9,104 bases of DNA from Deltaproteobacteria bacterium (GTDB lineage: Bacteria > Desulfobacterota > Binatia > Binatales > Binataceae), in NCBI GenBank assembly GCA_021786815.1, contig JAJYMR010000324.1:1-9104 (forward strand), given 5' to 3'. The notes under the pieces were generated by a model. The model worked only from the letters and a program-made list of their open reading frames with translations, did no database searches and was not told the origin of the DNA. The position numbers and the translations under genes are program-made. Shown here piece after piece: positions 1-6,307 of this stretch (the first letter of the stretch is position 1; each line of letters begins with the position of its first letter).

Positions 1-79
1 AGTCCGACGCTTTCCGCGAAGCAAGTTTCGGGACGGTCCGGCGAGAAGACAACCGCACGGAGAGAAGGGCTTTGAGGTT

Positions 80-155
80 TGGAGCCACCCGTCGGATTCG
101 AACCGACGACCTGCTGATTACGAATCAGCTGCTCTACCGACTGAGCTAGGGTGGC
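80..155 (-). tRNA. tRNA-Thr (anticodon CGT)
   Basis: On the minus strand the sequence folds as a complete 76-nt cloverleaf. The acceptor stem is GCCACCC paired with GGGTGGC, followed by discriminator T and an encoded CCA tail (positions 82-80). The D-arm carries AGCTCAGTCGGTAGAGC. The anticodon arm is GCTGA-TTCGTAA-TCAGC with anticodon CGT (plus positions 120-122), which reads the threonine codon ACG. The T-arm is GTCGG-TTCGAAT-CCGAC. No partner tRNA is visible nearby. I found no convincing promoter or terminator around it. The 79 bases to its left, downstream of the 3' end, hold nothing recognisable. Confidence 0.97.
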
Positions 156-684
156 CCTCCGAGCAAGCGCCGCGCGGCAACCCGGCCACATTCCGGCCAA
201 GGCGTCTGGTCGCGCCTCTCTAACACCGCAGCATCAAGCCCCCTTTCCAGCACAGGACTCGCAAAACTCAAGCGGCGACTTTATCCCGCGCAAGGCCCAA
301 CCGCTTCGACACGAGTCCGCGCGAGCGCTGCGGCAACCATGAACCTTAGCCGAGGCGCGTCGAACTGAAAAGTGGGGCGTCGCCGGAAGATCGCGCGCGA
401 TTTCGTCACCTCCATGGACTCCCGCTCTTCTCAATCCTGCGAAACGCCCGTGCTCAAGCTCCGCCGGACGCCAGCGGCACTAACCTCCGGGCCGGCTTCG
501 GGACGTTTTGCGCCCGCAGCCTCGCCGCTATCCTCAGAGCCGTAAGCCGGGCGAAGAAATGGCCTTTCCCGCCTTCCATATCGAGGATACGCGCTCGTAC
601 GGCAACCCCTACAGTTGCCCGCCTGCGCGGGGTTTGCTTGAACGTTGCGCGCGATGCAAGCTCAGATAGTGGGATAACATCGCT
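156..684. other. intergenic region without a recognisable gene
   Basis: About 530 bases lie between the tRNA and the methyltransferase-like gene. The short open frames here are Arg/Ser/Ala-rich, lack plausible ribosome sites and look like GC-rich background. The minus-strand frame over 454-903 mostly runs antisense to the following gene. A 12-bp palindrome (ATCGCGCGCGAT) sits at 390-401 but is unremarkable in this composition. The promoters for the leftward tRNA and the rightward gene at 685 must lie here or nearby. I cannot point to clear -35/-10 boxes. Confidence 0.6.
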
Positions 685-1482
685 ATGATAACATTGGATA
701 TTTCTGGCACCGGTTACGAGCTGTTTGCTCAGGACGGCGAGAGCCATGCCCAGGAAGATCCCGCCGTTGTCGAAGCCGTCGTGTCCGGCGTTCAGGAGAT
801 GGGCTCGCATCGCGTGCTCGAAATCGGTGCCGAAGCGTTCGACCGACTCGACGCGCTGGCGCGGATGGGCCTCGAAACATTGGTCGCGGACCCGGACCAG
901 CAAAGACTCGCCCGACTGAGACAGGGCCGCAGGTTTGGTGCGGTATGCGCGAGCGCGCTCGCGCTCCCGTTTCGTCGAGCCTCGCTCGATTGCGCGGTTC
1001 TACTCGACGTCTCAGGCGACGCGGACGATCTCGACGTAATATTTCGCGAACTGCGGCGAGTCGTGCGTCTCGGCGTGGTAATCGATGCGGTTACGCGCGA
1101 CAACTTCGAGAGCCTCTGGTATCGCCATTACTTTCCCGAAATCGACTCTGTTCTTAGGATGTCCTATCCGGCGCTCGGCACGGTCGTGACCGCGACACTC
1201 AGAGCCGGCTTCGTCCGCTCAAGGGCAAGAGCGGTCGTCCGTTCGAGTGAACGGTGGCCCGCGTTCGAGGCTGCGCGCAACCGGCCTGAGCTGCTGTTCG
1301 ATGAGCGGTTTCGCGCGGCCGTGCCGGTGTTTGCGGCGATGGGTGCCGCGGCGATGCGCGCCGGACTTGCGGCGCTTCGATGCGACCTGGATTCAGGACG
1401 TTTCAACGAGGTTCGCGCAGGTTTCGAGTCGCGCCGCGCGGCCACGGGCGATTGTTTCGTCGTGACCGCGTACGCCGATTAG
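685..1482 (+). CDS. SAM-dependent methyltransferase-like protein with degenerate motif I
   Basis: The 265-residue protein resembles a class I (Rossmann-fold, Methyltransf_11-like) SAM methyltransferase. What can be seen: a motif I strand VLEIG at residues 44-48, a strand ending in an acidic residue (LVADP, D69) where the SAM ribose is usually bound, a motif II/III-like stretch ALALPFRRASLDCAVLLDV at about 91-109, and a helix DLDVIFRELRRVVR before VVIDAV, typical of the fold. Motif I is odd: after VLEIG it reads AEAFD, without the GxG glycines that contact SAM. It may therefore bind SAM weakly, bind another ligand, or have lost catalysis. The C-terminal ~100 residues are Ala/Arg-rich and unassigned. 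The ATG at 685 is the first in frame; only a weak purine stretch (GTGGGA) lies upstream. It converges on the hydrolase gene with a 36-bp gap. The substrate is unknown. Confidence 0.7.
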   Translation: MITLDISGTGYELFAQDGESHAQEDPAVVEAVVSGVQEMGSHRVLEIGAEAFDRLDALARMGLETLVADPDQQRLARLRQGRRFGAVCASALALPFRRASLDCAVLLDVSGDADDLDVIFRELRRVVRLGVVIDAVTRDNFESLWYRHYFPEIDSVLRMSYPALGTVVTATLRAGFVRSRARAVVRSSERWPAFEAARNRPELLFDERFRAAVPVFAAMGAAAMRAGLAALRCDLDSGRFNEVRAGFESRRAATGDCFVVTAYAD

Positions 1483-1499
1483 CCGCGGCGCGGGCGCAT

Positions 1500-1516
1500 C
1501 GGACGTGCGGCGTCCG
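1500..1516. terminator. small hairpin between convergent genes
   Basis: CGGACG-TGCGG-CGTCCG forms a perfect 6-bp stem with a 5-nt loop in the 36-bp gap between the stop codons of the methyltransferase-like gene and the hydrolase. The position suits a bidirectional 3' hairpin. Neither strand has a following T-run, so an intrinsic terminator is only suggested. Confidence 0.35.
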
Positions 1517-1518
1517 TA

Positions 1519-2799
1519 TCAGGGCGCGAAACGCTCTCGCGTCCAATCGCACAGAAGCTTCATCAGGCGCGGCCGCGGGTCGCCGAGATTGGCCTTCGCT
1601 CCGCCGGCGCGCATGAAGTGATCCGCGCCCTCGACGAACGCGATTTGCTTGTCGCGTGCGCCTGACGCTTCGTATTGTGCGCGCACGTCGGAAAGAAAGA
1701 TGTCCTGGTCGGCGTTCGCGCCCACGACCAGCGTCGGCACCGTTACCCTCGGCAGGTTCGACGCCATCTGTGCGTACGAGGAAAGCCCCGACCACGTCGA
1801 GAGCCACGCGTCAGGCGTGACGATCCGGCCAAGGCCGAAGACATGATAGTTCGCAAGGTCGGGACGCGGCGAGATTATCGAGCCGACCGCGCGCTCTGAC
1901 GCGTCGAACGAGAGATCGAGGTAATTCGGGTTAGCCTGCGTCCGGTACACGGCCATCATCCGCGGCGCCATCGCGCGCCGCTCCATGAAATGGCGATAAT
2001 CCGCGGGCGCCGACTTGAACCCGTCGGAGCGCATCGCCGCGCGCGCGTTTTCAGCCTCCGTGATATGCCGTCTCGCGATCGCGTCGATTCGCGTGACGCG
2101 GGCGCGCTGGGCGGCTCGGTAACGTGCGATGAAATCCGCGGAAAAATGACTCGGCTCGGGCGGCGTGCGAAAGCCGTTTCGCGCGTCGTACATGTCGAGC
2201 GCGGGATCGCTCGCGAGCGGATCGGATTCGTCGACGACCGCGGCGTCCATCGAGCCCATCAGGACGACGCCTTGTCCGGGATGCGCGGCAAGCGCGATGA
2301 AGCCGTCGGCGGTGGGCAAATCGAAGCGGTTGAGATCGGGCGCGCCGCCGCCCGGCGGCGACGCGATACGCTCGCCCTTGGGCGCACGCGCCTGCGCGTC
2401 GTAGTACGCGAACAGTGAGCCTCCGCCCGAATTGCCAAGCATCACGATGCGTTCGAAGCCTGCCTCGTCGCGCAGAAATCGCATCCCCGCGGCCAGATCG
2501 AGCATCAGGTTTTCGTGCAGCATCGTCGCGTCGTTGTTCAGATAGCGCGTGTTGAGCGCAAACGCCGCGAATCCCGCTTCGACCCAATAGGGAATCGAGT
2601 AATGATGGCTGAAGTCGGCGCGCGGATGGGCCATGATGACGCAGGTCTTAGGGTCTCCGTTCGGTGGGAGCCACAGGAATCCGCGCGATTTAGCGAGGTC
2701 CGCGGCGTAAAGCTGAACGACCTTCAGACGGGCGCTTGCGTCGATATCGGCGAAGTCGATCGGATAACGCATCCGGTAGTCAGCAGGTGCCTTGGGCAT
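1519..2799 (-). CDS. alpha/beta-hydrolase (serine hydrolase)
   Basis: A 426-residue alpha/beta-hydrolase, the last gene of the diiron operon. The nucleophile elbow is GNSGGG at residues 122-127 (Ser124), preceded by the strand ERIVML. An earlier segment VIMAHPRADFSHHYSIPYW (54-72) resembles the oxyanion-hole strand and loop. The late strand TLVVGANADQDIF carries the acid (D364 or D366), and GADHF supplies the catalytic His394. A large insertion rich in charged residues (about 185-300) would be the cap. The length exceeds a minimal 270-300-residue hydrolase, consistent with that cap. The ATG at 2799 is chosen because GAGGA lies just upstream; the frame stays open to 2967, but that stretch overlaps the ferredoxin gene and looks like noise. 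It starts 29 bp after the ferredoxin stop. The substrate cannot be read from sequence; an ester or thioester made or used by the upstream oxygenase-like proteins is plausible. Confidence 0.85.
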   Translation of the reverse strand: MPKAPADYRMRYPIDFADIDASARLKVVQLYAADLAKSRGFLWLPPNGDPKTCVIMAHPRADFSHHYSIPYWVEAGFAAFALNTRYLNNDATMLHENLMLDLAAGMRFLRDEAGFERIVMLGNSGGGSLFAYYDAQARAPKGERIASPPGGGAPDLNRFDLPTADGFIALAAHPGQGVVLMGSMDAAVVDESDPLASDPALDMYDARNGFRTPPEPSHFSADFIARYRAAQRARVTRIDAIARRHITEAENARAAMRSDGFKSAPADYRHFMERRAMAPRMMAVYRTQANPNYLDLSFDASERAVGSIISPRPDLANYHVFGLGRIVTPDAWLSTWSGLSSYAQMASNLPRVTVPTLVVGANADQDIFLSDVRAQYEASGARDKQIAFVEGADHFMRAGGAKANLGDPRPRLMKLLCDWTRERFAP

Positions 2800-2828
2800 C
2801 GATGTCCTCGCGTGCCGTGTCCGGGAGT

Positions 2829-3125
2829 TCAGTTGCGCGAGCGCGCCCACGCCTGAAGTTCCTTGATCCTCGTGTACCCGCCGCTGCCCTCGATGATCCC
2901 TTCCTTGCGCGCGTCGTGGATACAATCGACCGGGCAAAGCGGAACGCAGAAACCGCAATCGATACACTCCTCGAGAACGATCGCGAACCGCCCGAGGAAG
3001 TCGCCCTCGACGCGGTAGATCGCGTCAACCTTGCCCGGGCAGGCGTGCTCGCACGCGCCGCATCCGATACAGGTCTCGTCGATATAGAAATGTCCGGTTC
3101 GCATCGCCGCGATCGGAGCGACCAC
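2829..3125 (-). CDS. 2[4Fe-4S] ferredoxin
   Basis: A 98-residue bacterial-type ferredoxin carrying two C-x2-C-x2-C-x3-C-P motifs: Cys19/22/25/29 (CIGCGACEHACP) and Cys54/57/60/64 (CIDCGFCVPLCP). These should bind two [4Fe-4S] clusters for low-potential electron transfer in the cytoplasm. An extra Cys68 replaces the usual small residue after the second motif (CPVDCI). About 18 residues separate the motifs, and a ~30-residue tail with a basic/aromatic end follows. The start could be GTG at 3125, four bases past the upstream stop, or ATG at 3104 (MRTGHFYIDE), which gives 91 residues. Neither has a strong Shine-Dalgarno, so translation probably relies on coupling to the SCP2-like gene. Placed between the SCP2-like gene and the hydrolase, it is the obvious candidate electron donor for the diiron protein two genes upstream. 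That partnership is inferred. Confidence 0.92.
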   Translation of the reverse strand: MVAPIAAMRTGHFYIDETCIGCGACEHACPGKVDAIYRVEGDFLGRFAIVLEECIDCGFCVPLCPVDCIHDARKEGIIEGSGGYTRIKELQAWARSRN

Positions 3126-3128
3126 CGC

Positions 3129-3623
3129 TCAATTCTCGCGAAAAGCCGTCGCGATTTGTGCCGAGGCGTTCACGAACTCCTGCAGACTTTGGTTGTAGCG
3201 GAAGTACATGTCGCGGCGCATCGTGTCGTCGGAGCGCACCGCGATCGGTTCGCCCATGTGGCTCAGGTAGTTGAGCGTATGCGTAAGATCGGGCCGTCCG
3301 CCTCCGCGCGCGATATTTTCGATCATCTCGCGCCATGTGCTCATGGCGGCTTCGAGTGTGAAGTCGGCCCGCGACGCGTCCTCGGGTCGAGCCTCGCGCA
3401 CGTTAACCGCCTCGAATTCTTCGAACGTCACCTGAACGCTGAAGGGCCGGCCGCCGGCTCCGCCGTCGGTTATCGTGAAACCGGCCACGCAATCGATATA
3501 GCCGAGATGCTCGTGCAGGGCGCGATTGCGGTTCATCAGGTCGGCGAGCCGCCGGAACCATTCGAGCGACGGAAACGCGACCGCCGGGCCGCGCTCATCG
3601 GCAGCGGAATTCGCCGTGCTCAC
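3129..3623 (-). CDS. SCP2-like (sterol carrier protein-type) small protein
   Basis: A 164-residue protein whose pattern suggests the SCP2 sterol/lipid-binding fold. After an unstructured ~15-residue N-terminus comes a helix (EWFRRLADLMNRNRALHEHL), then strands GYIDCVAGFTITD and RPFSVQVTFEEFEAVNV, then ADFTLEAAMSTWREMIE, which resembles the SCP2 segment 'D-hydrophobic-T-hydrophobic ... helix'. A helical C-terminus (RYNQSLQEFVNASAQIATAF) follows. I see no metal-binding or catalytic motif. The start is GTG at 3623: GGAGG lies 8 nt upstream, and the GTG overlaps the diiron gene's TGA as GTGA, a classic translational-coupling arrangement. The frame is open further upstream to 3725, but that part is inside the diiron gene and unlike a protein start. 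Its job is probably to bind or deliver a hydrophobic substrate to, or act as a small subunit of, the diiron protein. The fold assignment is moderate. Confidence 0.75.
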   Translation of the reverse strand: MSTANSAADERGPAVAFPSLEWFRRLADLMNRNRALHEHLGYIDCVAGFTITDGGAGGRPFSVQVTFEEFEAVNVREARPEDASRADFTLEAAMSTWREMIENIARGGGRPDLTHTLNYLSHMGEPIAVRSDDTMRRDMYFRYNQSLQEFVNASAQIATAFREN

Positions 3624-4810
3624 CCCTGCCTCCACGGGAAATCGAGCGGCAGCTTGCATCGCTCGCGGCGCTCGAAGCCGGCCCGGGCGCATCGCTGCAG
3701 ATACTCGTCGATAAACATCCGCCACAGATGCGCCATGCCCTCCATGCCGTTGTCTATTTTGTCGAGTCCGCCGCCGAGCAGAATCGCGACCGGTTCGACC
3801 AGTGCAGGCTCGGTGAAGGCGGTAAGGATGACGCGCTCGCCGATATCGGCGAAACGATGCAGTTGTTCGAGTGCACCCTCGCGGTCGTGGTTATTGTCGA
3901 GATAGTACTTGAACTGCATCACGCCGTAGGAAACGTGCCGCGCCTCGTCCTGCATGCAGCGGCGGAAGATCTCCTTGTCCACGTGAGTCTTGGCGATCAT
4001 CTCGCCGGAACGGAAAATCGAGAGCACCAGCCCTTCGCCGAGCAGGTTGAGCAGGAACGTGCCCATCGTGTGCGTGGGCGCGTCGAGGATCGCCTTGAGC
4101 GCCCACTCGAAACCGGGCGCGGAATGCATCAGGCCGCCGCCCGCGATCGCGCGTTTGCGGAACACCTCCTGATGGCGCGCCTCGTCCATGATCTGCGTGC
4201 TGAGAAAACTTTTGACTTCGAGGAAGTCCTGTGGAATCCGGTACATCCACTTGGCCGGGAAGTCGCCGGCGACGAATTCCACCTCGGTCAGGAAGGTGCA
4301 GAGCTGGCAGGTGGCCTTTTCGAGATCGTCGGGCAGGGGCTTGAGTTCCTCCCACGGGATATCGCGCGTGGCGTTCCACTGGCGCGCCTTCGCCTCTTCG
4401 TAGAGCGTGATGACGTTGTCGGCCCACACCTCGCACGAGTCGAGCACCGTGTAGTCCTCGATTATCGGCATCTCGGCGCGGTACGGATCGCGCAACGCCC
4501 CGCGCGGCGCGAAACTCTTCCAATCGACGTGCTCGGGCACCTCGCCGTAGGGACGGACATTATTAATGTCTGTGTACGTCAGCCCGCGCGACGACGGCTT
4601 GGCGCGCCGGCCGAAGTTGGGCGGGTCGGTCTTGAGCCAATGGAATGAATAGCTGCCCTTGAGCAGGCGCTCGGCGTTGCGCGCGAGCATCTCAGCCCAC
4701 CGCGTGTCCGCTTGCCCGAAGGAAATTTCGTAGCGGGCAAGTCCGTTCTCCTCGCCGCCGTTGCCGTTCGGACGGTCGAGGACTTTTCCAGGATCTGTCG
4801 CCTGTGCCAT
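3620..4810 (-). CDS. ferritin-like diiron protein, probable oxygenase/desaturase
   Basis: A 396-residue protein with the four-helix carboxylate-bridged diiron signature. A helix carries Glu176/Glu178 (FLTEVEF), followed ~32 residues later by DEARH (Glu210, His213). A second helix carries Glu259 (LLGEGL), followed 30 residues later by another DEARH (Glu289, His292). The spacing matches the E-x~30-ExxH pairs of ribonucleotide-reductase-R2-like and bacterial multicomponent oxygenase subunits. It is too long for ferritin or rubrerythrin and has no rubredoxin CxxC. A conserved-looking segment YEEAKARQWNATRDIPW (137-153) precedes the diiron core. The N-terminal ~90 residues are unassigned. No signal peptide or membrane span is seen, so it is cytoplasmic. 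The start ATG at 4810 has GGAGAG about 8 nt upstream. It is the first gene of a tight operon with an SCP2-like protein, a ferredoxin and a hydrolase, which favours O2-dependent oxidation of a hydrophobic substrate. The substrate and exact family are unknown. Confidence 0.87.
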   Translation of the reverse strand: MAQATDPGKVLDRPNGNGGEENGLARYEISFGQADTRWAEMLARNAERLLKGSYSFHWLKTDPPNFGRRAKPSSRGLTYTDINNVRPYGEVPEHVDWKSFAPRGALRDPYRAEMPIIEDYTVLDSCEVWADNVITLYEEAKARQWNATRDIPWEELKPLPDDLEKATCQLCTFLTEVEFVAGDFPAKWMYRIPQDFLEVKSFLSTQIMDEARHQEVFRKRAIAGGGLMHSAPGFEWALKAILDAPTHTMGTFLLNLLGEGLVLSIFRSGEMIAKTHVDKEIFRRCMQDEARHVSYGVMQFKYYLDNNHDREGALEQLHRFADIGERVILTAFTEPALVEPVAILLGGGLDKIDNGMEGMAHLWRMFIDEYLQRCARAGFERRERCKLPLDFPWRQG

Positions 4811-4845
4811 CGCACCGCTCTCCGGTCCGTATTGAATAGATGGTC

Positions 4846-4874
4846 AGTAATTGCACATGGCAGCCTCTTGTCAA
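4846..4874 (-). promoter_or_regulatory. candidate sigma70-type promoter of the diiron operon
   Basis: On the minus strand a perfect -35 box TTGACA (4874-4869) is followed after 17 nt by ATTACT (4851-4846), a poor -10 (three of six consensus bases). Transcription from here would give a leader of about 30 nt containing the GGAGAG ribosome site of the diiron gene. The spacing and position are right; the weak -10 suggests an activator or a different exact box. Confidence 0.45.
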
Positions 4875-4906
4875 GCCGAGGGCGGTTCGACCGCGGCTAA
4901 ACCGTC

Positions 4907-4922
4907 CCTCATCCGCATGAGG
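4907..4922. promoter_or_regulatory. inverted repeat in the divergent intergenic region
   Basis: CCTCAT-CCGC-ATGAGG is a perfect 6-bp inverted repeat with a 4-nt spacer. It lies between the candidate promoter of the leftward diiron operon (33 bp upstream of its -35 box) and the rightward ychF-like gene (about 80 bp before its start). It could be an operator or a leader hairpin. No regulator gene sits next to it. Confidence 0.3.
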
Positions 4923-5003
4923 CGCTTCTTCTGAGCTGTGTCCTTCGGATAGCCGGCCGGGCAGGATGCGCTCGGCCGTGATGTCTGCCATGCTTGATAG
5001 GCT

Positions 5004-6050
5004 GTGAAGACGGGAATAATCGGCGCGCGAGGCGCCGGAAAATCGGCAGTGTTTCACGCCCTGACCGGGCTTGCGCCTATTCACGGAGCAGCCGAAGGAA
5101 AAGCGCGCGCGCGCCTGGGCCAAATCAAGGTGCAAGATCCGCGGCTCGACAATTTGGAGGCGATCTTCGGCTCGAAGAAGAAGATCCCCGTCGAGCTTAC
5201 GGTTGTCGATTTCGCGCCCAATCCCAAGGAGCAGAAGGAAGGCGCCGCGCTCGACGCGAGCCTGCTTCCGCTCATCCGCGATCTCGAAGCGCTGCTGATC
5301 GTGGTGCCGCAATTCGTGGGCAACCGAAAGGAACTCGCGGCCGCTATCGAGAGTATCGAGGGCGAGCTCGTCTTCGCCGACTTCGATCAGACAGAGCGCC
5401 GGCTCGAACGCCTCAAGAAGGAGCGCAGCGGCAGCGATTTCGAGCGCGCGGCGCTCGAACGGGTTCTCAAATGGCTCGAAGAGGGCAAGCCGCTTCGCAT
5501 GCTCGAGATGACCCATCAGGAGCTCCAGGCGTTCTCGAGCTTCGGATTCCTCTCGCGAAAGCCTGCGCTTGTGGTCGTGAACTGCGAGGTTGAGGCGGCG
5601 ACTGCGGAGATTACCGATAGCGAACGCGAGACGATCCGCGCGCACGGCCTTGACGTGTTCCGGCTCGCGGCGGCCTTCGAATCCGAGCTGTGGGAACTCG
5701 ACGAAGCGGGGCAGAAGGAGATGCTCTCGGCGGTGGGGCTGGACGCTCCGGCGCGCGATCGCCTGATTGCGGCGCTATACCATCACCTGGGCCTCATCAC
5801 GTTTTACACCGCTGGCGAGCCCGAGGCGCACGCGTGGTCGCTCGAACGCGGCGCGACGGCGCTGGACGCGGCGGGAAGAATCCATACGGATATCGCGCGC
5901 GGCTTCATTCGGGCCGAGGTAATGGGCTACGAGGACTTCGCCGAGCTCAAATCGGAAGCAAAGGTGAAAGAGGCGGGCAAATTCAGGCTCGAAGGACGCG
6001 ACTACGTGATGCGCGACGGCGACATCATCCATATCCGCTTCAAGATCTGA
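5004..6050 (+). CDS. divergent, shortened YchF-like P-loop ATPase (Obg/YchF family)
   Basis: A 348-residue relative of the ribosome-associated ATPase YchF (Ola1), usually about 363 residues. The N-terminus has an intact P-loop GARGAGKS (7-14). The C-terminus is very YchF-like: LGLITFYTAGEPEAHAW at 262-278, then a TGS domain with HTDIARGFIRAEV (294-306), YEDF, EAGKFRLEGRDYVMRDGD (323-340) and a final IHIRFKI. The middle is eroded. The switch II DxxG motif, normally in a VDIAGLVKGA context, reads VDFAPNPKE (68-76), so the glycine is gone. The base-recognition motif, normally NxxE in YchF, reads NCEVE (193-197), shifting the Glu by one. The helical insert (about 105-180) is present but compact. 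It is probably a paralogue of a canonical ychF elsewhere, with altered or lost hydrolysis. The start is GTG at 5004 with only a weak upstream AGG. The last 15 bases and the flank recur at 8076-8100. Confidence 0.85.
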   Translation: MKTGIIGARGAGKSAVFHALTGLAPIHGAAEGKARARLGQIKVQDPRLDNLEAIFGSKKKIPVELTVVDFAPNPKEQKEGAALDASLLPLIRDLEALLIVVPQFVGNRKELAAAIESIEGELVFADFDQTERRLERLKKERSGSDFERAALERVLKWLEEGKPLRMLEMTHQELQAFSSFGFLSRKPALVVVNCEVEAATAEITDSERETIRAHGLDVFRLAAAFESELWELDEAGQKEMLSAVGLDAPARDRLIAALYHHLGLITFYTAGEPEAHAWSLERGATALDAAGRIHTDIARGFIRAEVMGYEDFAELKSEAKVKEAGKFRLEGRDYVMRDGDIIHIRFKI

Positions 6051-6060
6051 CCGTCGCGCT
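6036..6060 (+). repeat. direct repeat A, left copy (3' end of the ychF-like gene)
   Basis: This stretch holds the last five codons (including the stop) of the ychF-like gene plus ten bases of flank. It matches 8076-8100 at 24 of 25 positions; the mismatch is C6051 versus G8091. Weaker similarity continues: GGCTCGGATAGCG at 6089-6101 against GGCTCGCACAGCG at 8131-8143. This is the functional copy, since it completes the C-terminus IRFKI that YchF proteins end with. Confidence 0.85.
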
Positions 6061-6227
6061 GTCGCGGATTACCGCTAATCGGCTTGTATCGGCTCGGATA
6101 GCGGGCTTGGCTTGCGTACCGGTCGCGCCCGACGCGGATCATCGAGGCTGCGCGCCCTTATTAATAATAGCTCATAACCCAGGCCGGCCGCATGCGCATC
6201 GCGCGCGCCGCCTGTCGCCCCGCGCCG
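6061..6227. other. spacer between ychF-like gene and hydrolase remnant
   Basis: No gene is seen. By position it corresponds to the thioesterase-containing interval 8101-8647 in the right-hand copy, but is about 380 bp shorter. Patches of similarity remain near both ends: 6089-6101 to 8131-8143, and a weak match (10 of 15) of 6216-6230 to 8636-8650. In the latter the thioesterase ATG is ACG here. This suggests the thioesterase was deleted from this copy. A small AT-rich patch (TTATTAATAATAG, near 6160-6172) is the only other feature. Confidence 0.45.
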
Positions 6228-6307
6228 TCTCAGAGGTTCTTCAGGAACTCGATCGGCAGGCGGCTTACTTCATCGGGCCGTTACCGCTGGATCCAACGGC
6301 CAGCGCC
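6228..6307 (-). pseudogene. dead duplicate of the epoxide-hydrolase gene 3' end (repeat B, left copy)
   Basis: On the minus strand these 80 bases align without gaps to 8648-8727, the tail of the hydrolase gene, with 69 identities. The first 23 plus-strand bases (6228-6250) are identical. Read in the hydrolase frame the copy ends in IEFLKNL and a stop like the original. However, the catalytic His codon CAT is CGT (6298-6296) and an in-frame TAA occurs at 6283-6281. Nothing hydrolase-like continues past 6307. The fragment is non-functional as a hydrolase. The radical SAM gene reads through it in another frame and stops at 6265. Confidence 0.85.

Noticed and set aside
1..155. tRNA-Thr as an attachment site for an integrated element
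   Set aside because: No second copy of the tRNA 3' end and no integrase gene were seen in the window; the flank beyond its 3' end is only 79 bases.
390..401. 12-bp palindrome ATCGCGCGCGAT
   Set aside because: Short CG-alternating palindromes are expected by chance at this base composition, and nothing nearby gives it a role.
454..903. Minus-strand open frame of 149 codons
   Set aside because: Half of it is antisense to the methyltransferase-like gene, and no family pattern or ribosome site is seen.
2800..2967. N-terminal extension of the alpha/beta-hydrolase frame to 2967
   Set aside because: It overlaps the ferredoxin coding sequence; the ATG at 2799 has GAGGA at the right distance and begins family-like sequence.
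3624..3725. Upstream extension of the SCP2-like frame to 3725
   Set aside because: It overlaps the end of the diiron gene; GTG at 3623 has GGAGG upstream and a GTGA coupling overlap.
2736..3905. Plus-strand open frame of 389 codons across the hydrolase, ferredoxin, SCP2-like and diiron genes
   Set aside because: It crosses four well-supported minus-strand genes and its translation is Arg/Ser/Ala-rich without motifs.
3728..4648. Long plus-strand open frame (306 codons) antisense to the diiron gene
   Set aside because: It is the mirror of a gene with clear diiron motifs, has no ribosome site and shows no protein family pattern; GC-rich codon use keeps the antisense frame open.
4692..5645. Minus-strand open frame of 317 codons antisense to the ychF-like gene and running into the diiron gene
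   Set aside because: It lies opposite a well-supported P-loop/TGS gene and contains the promoter region; no recognisable protein.
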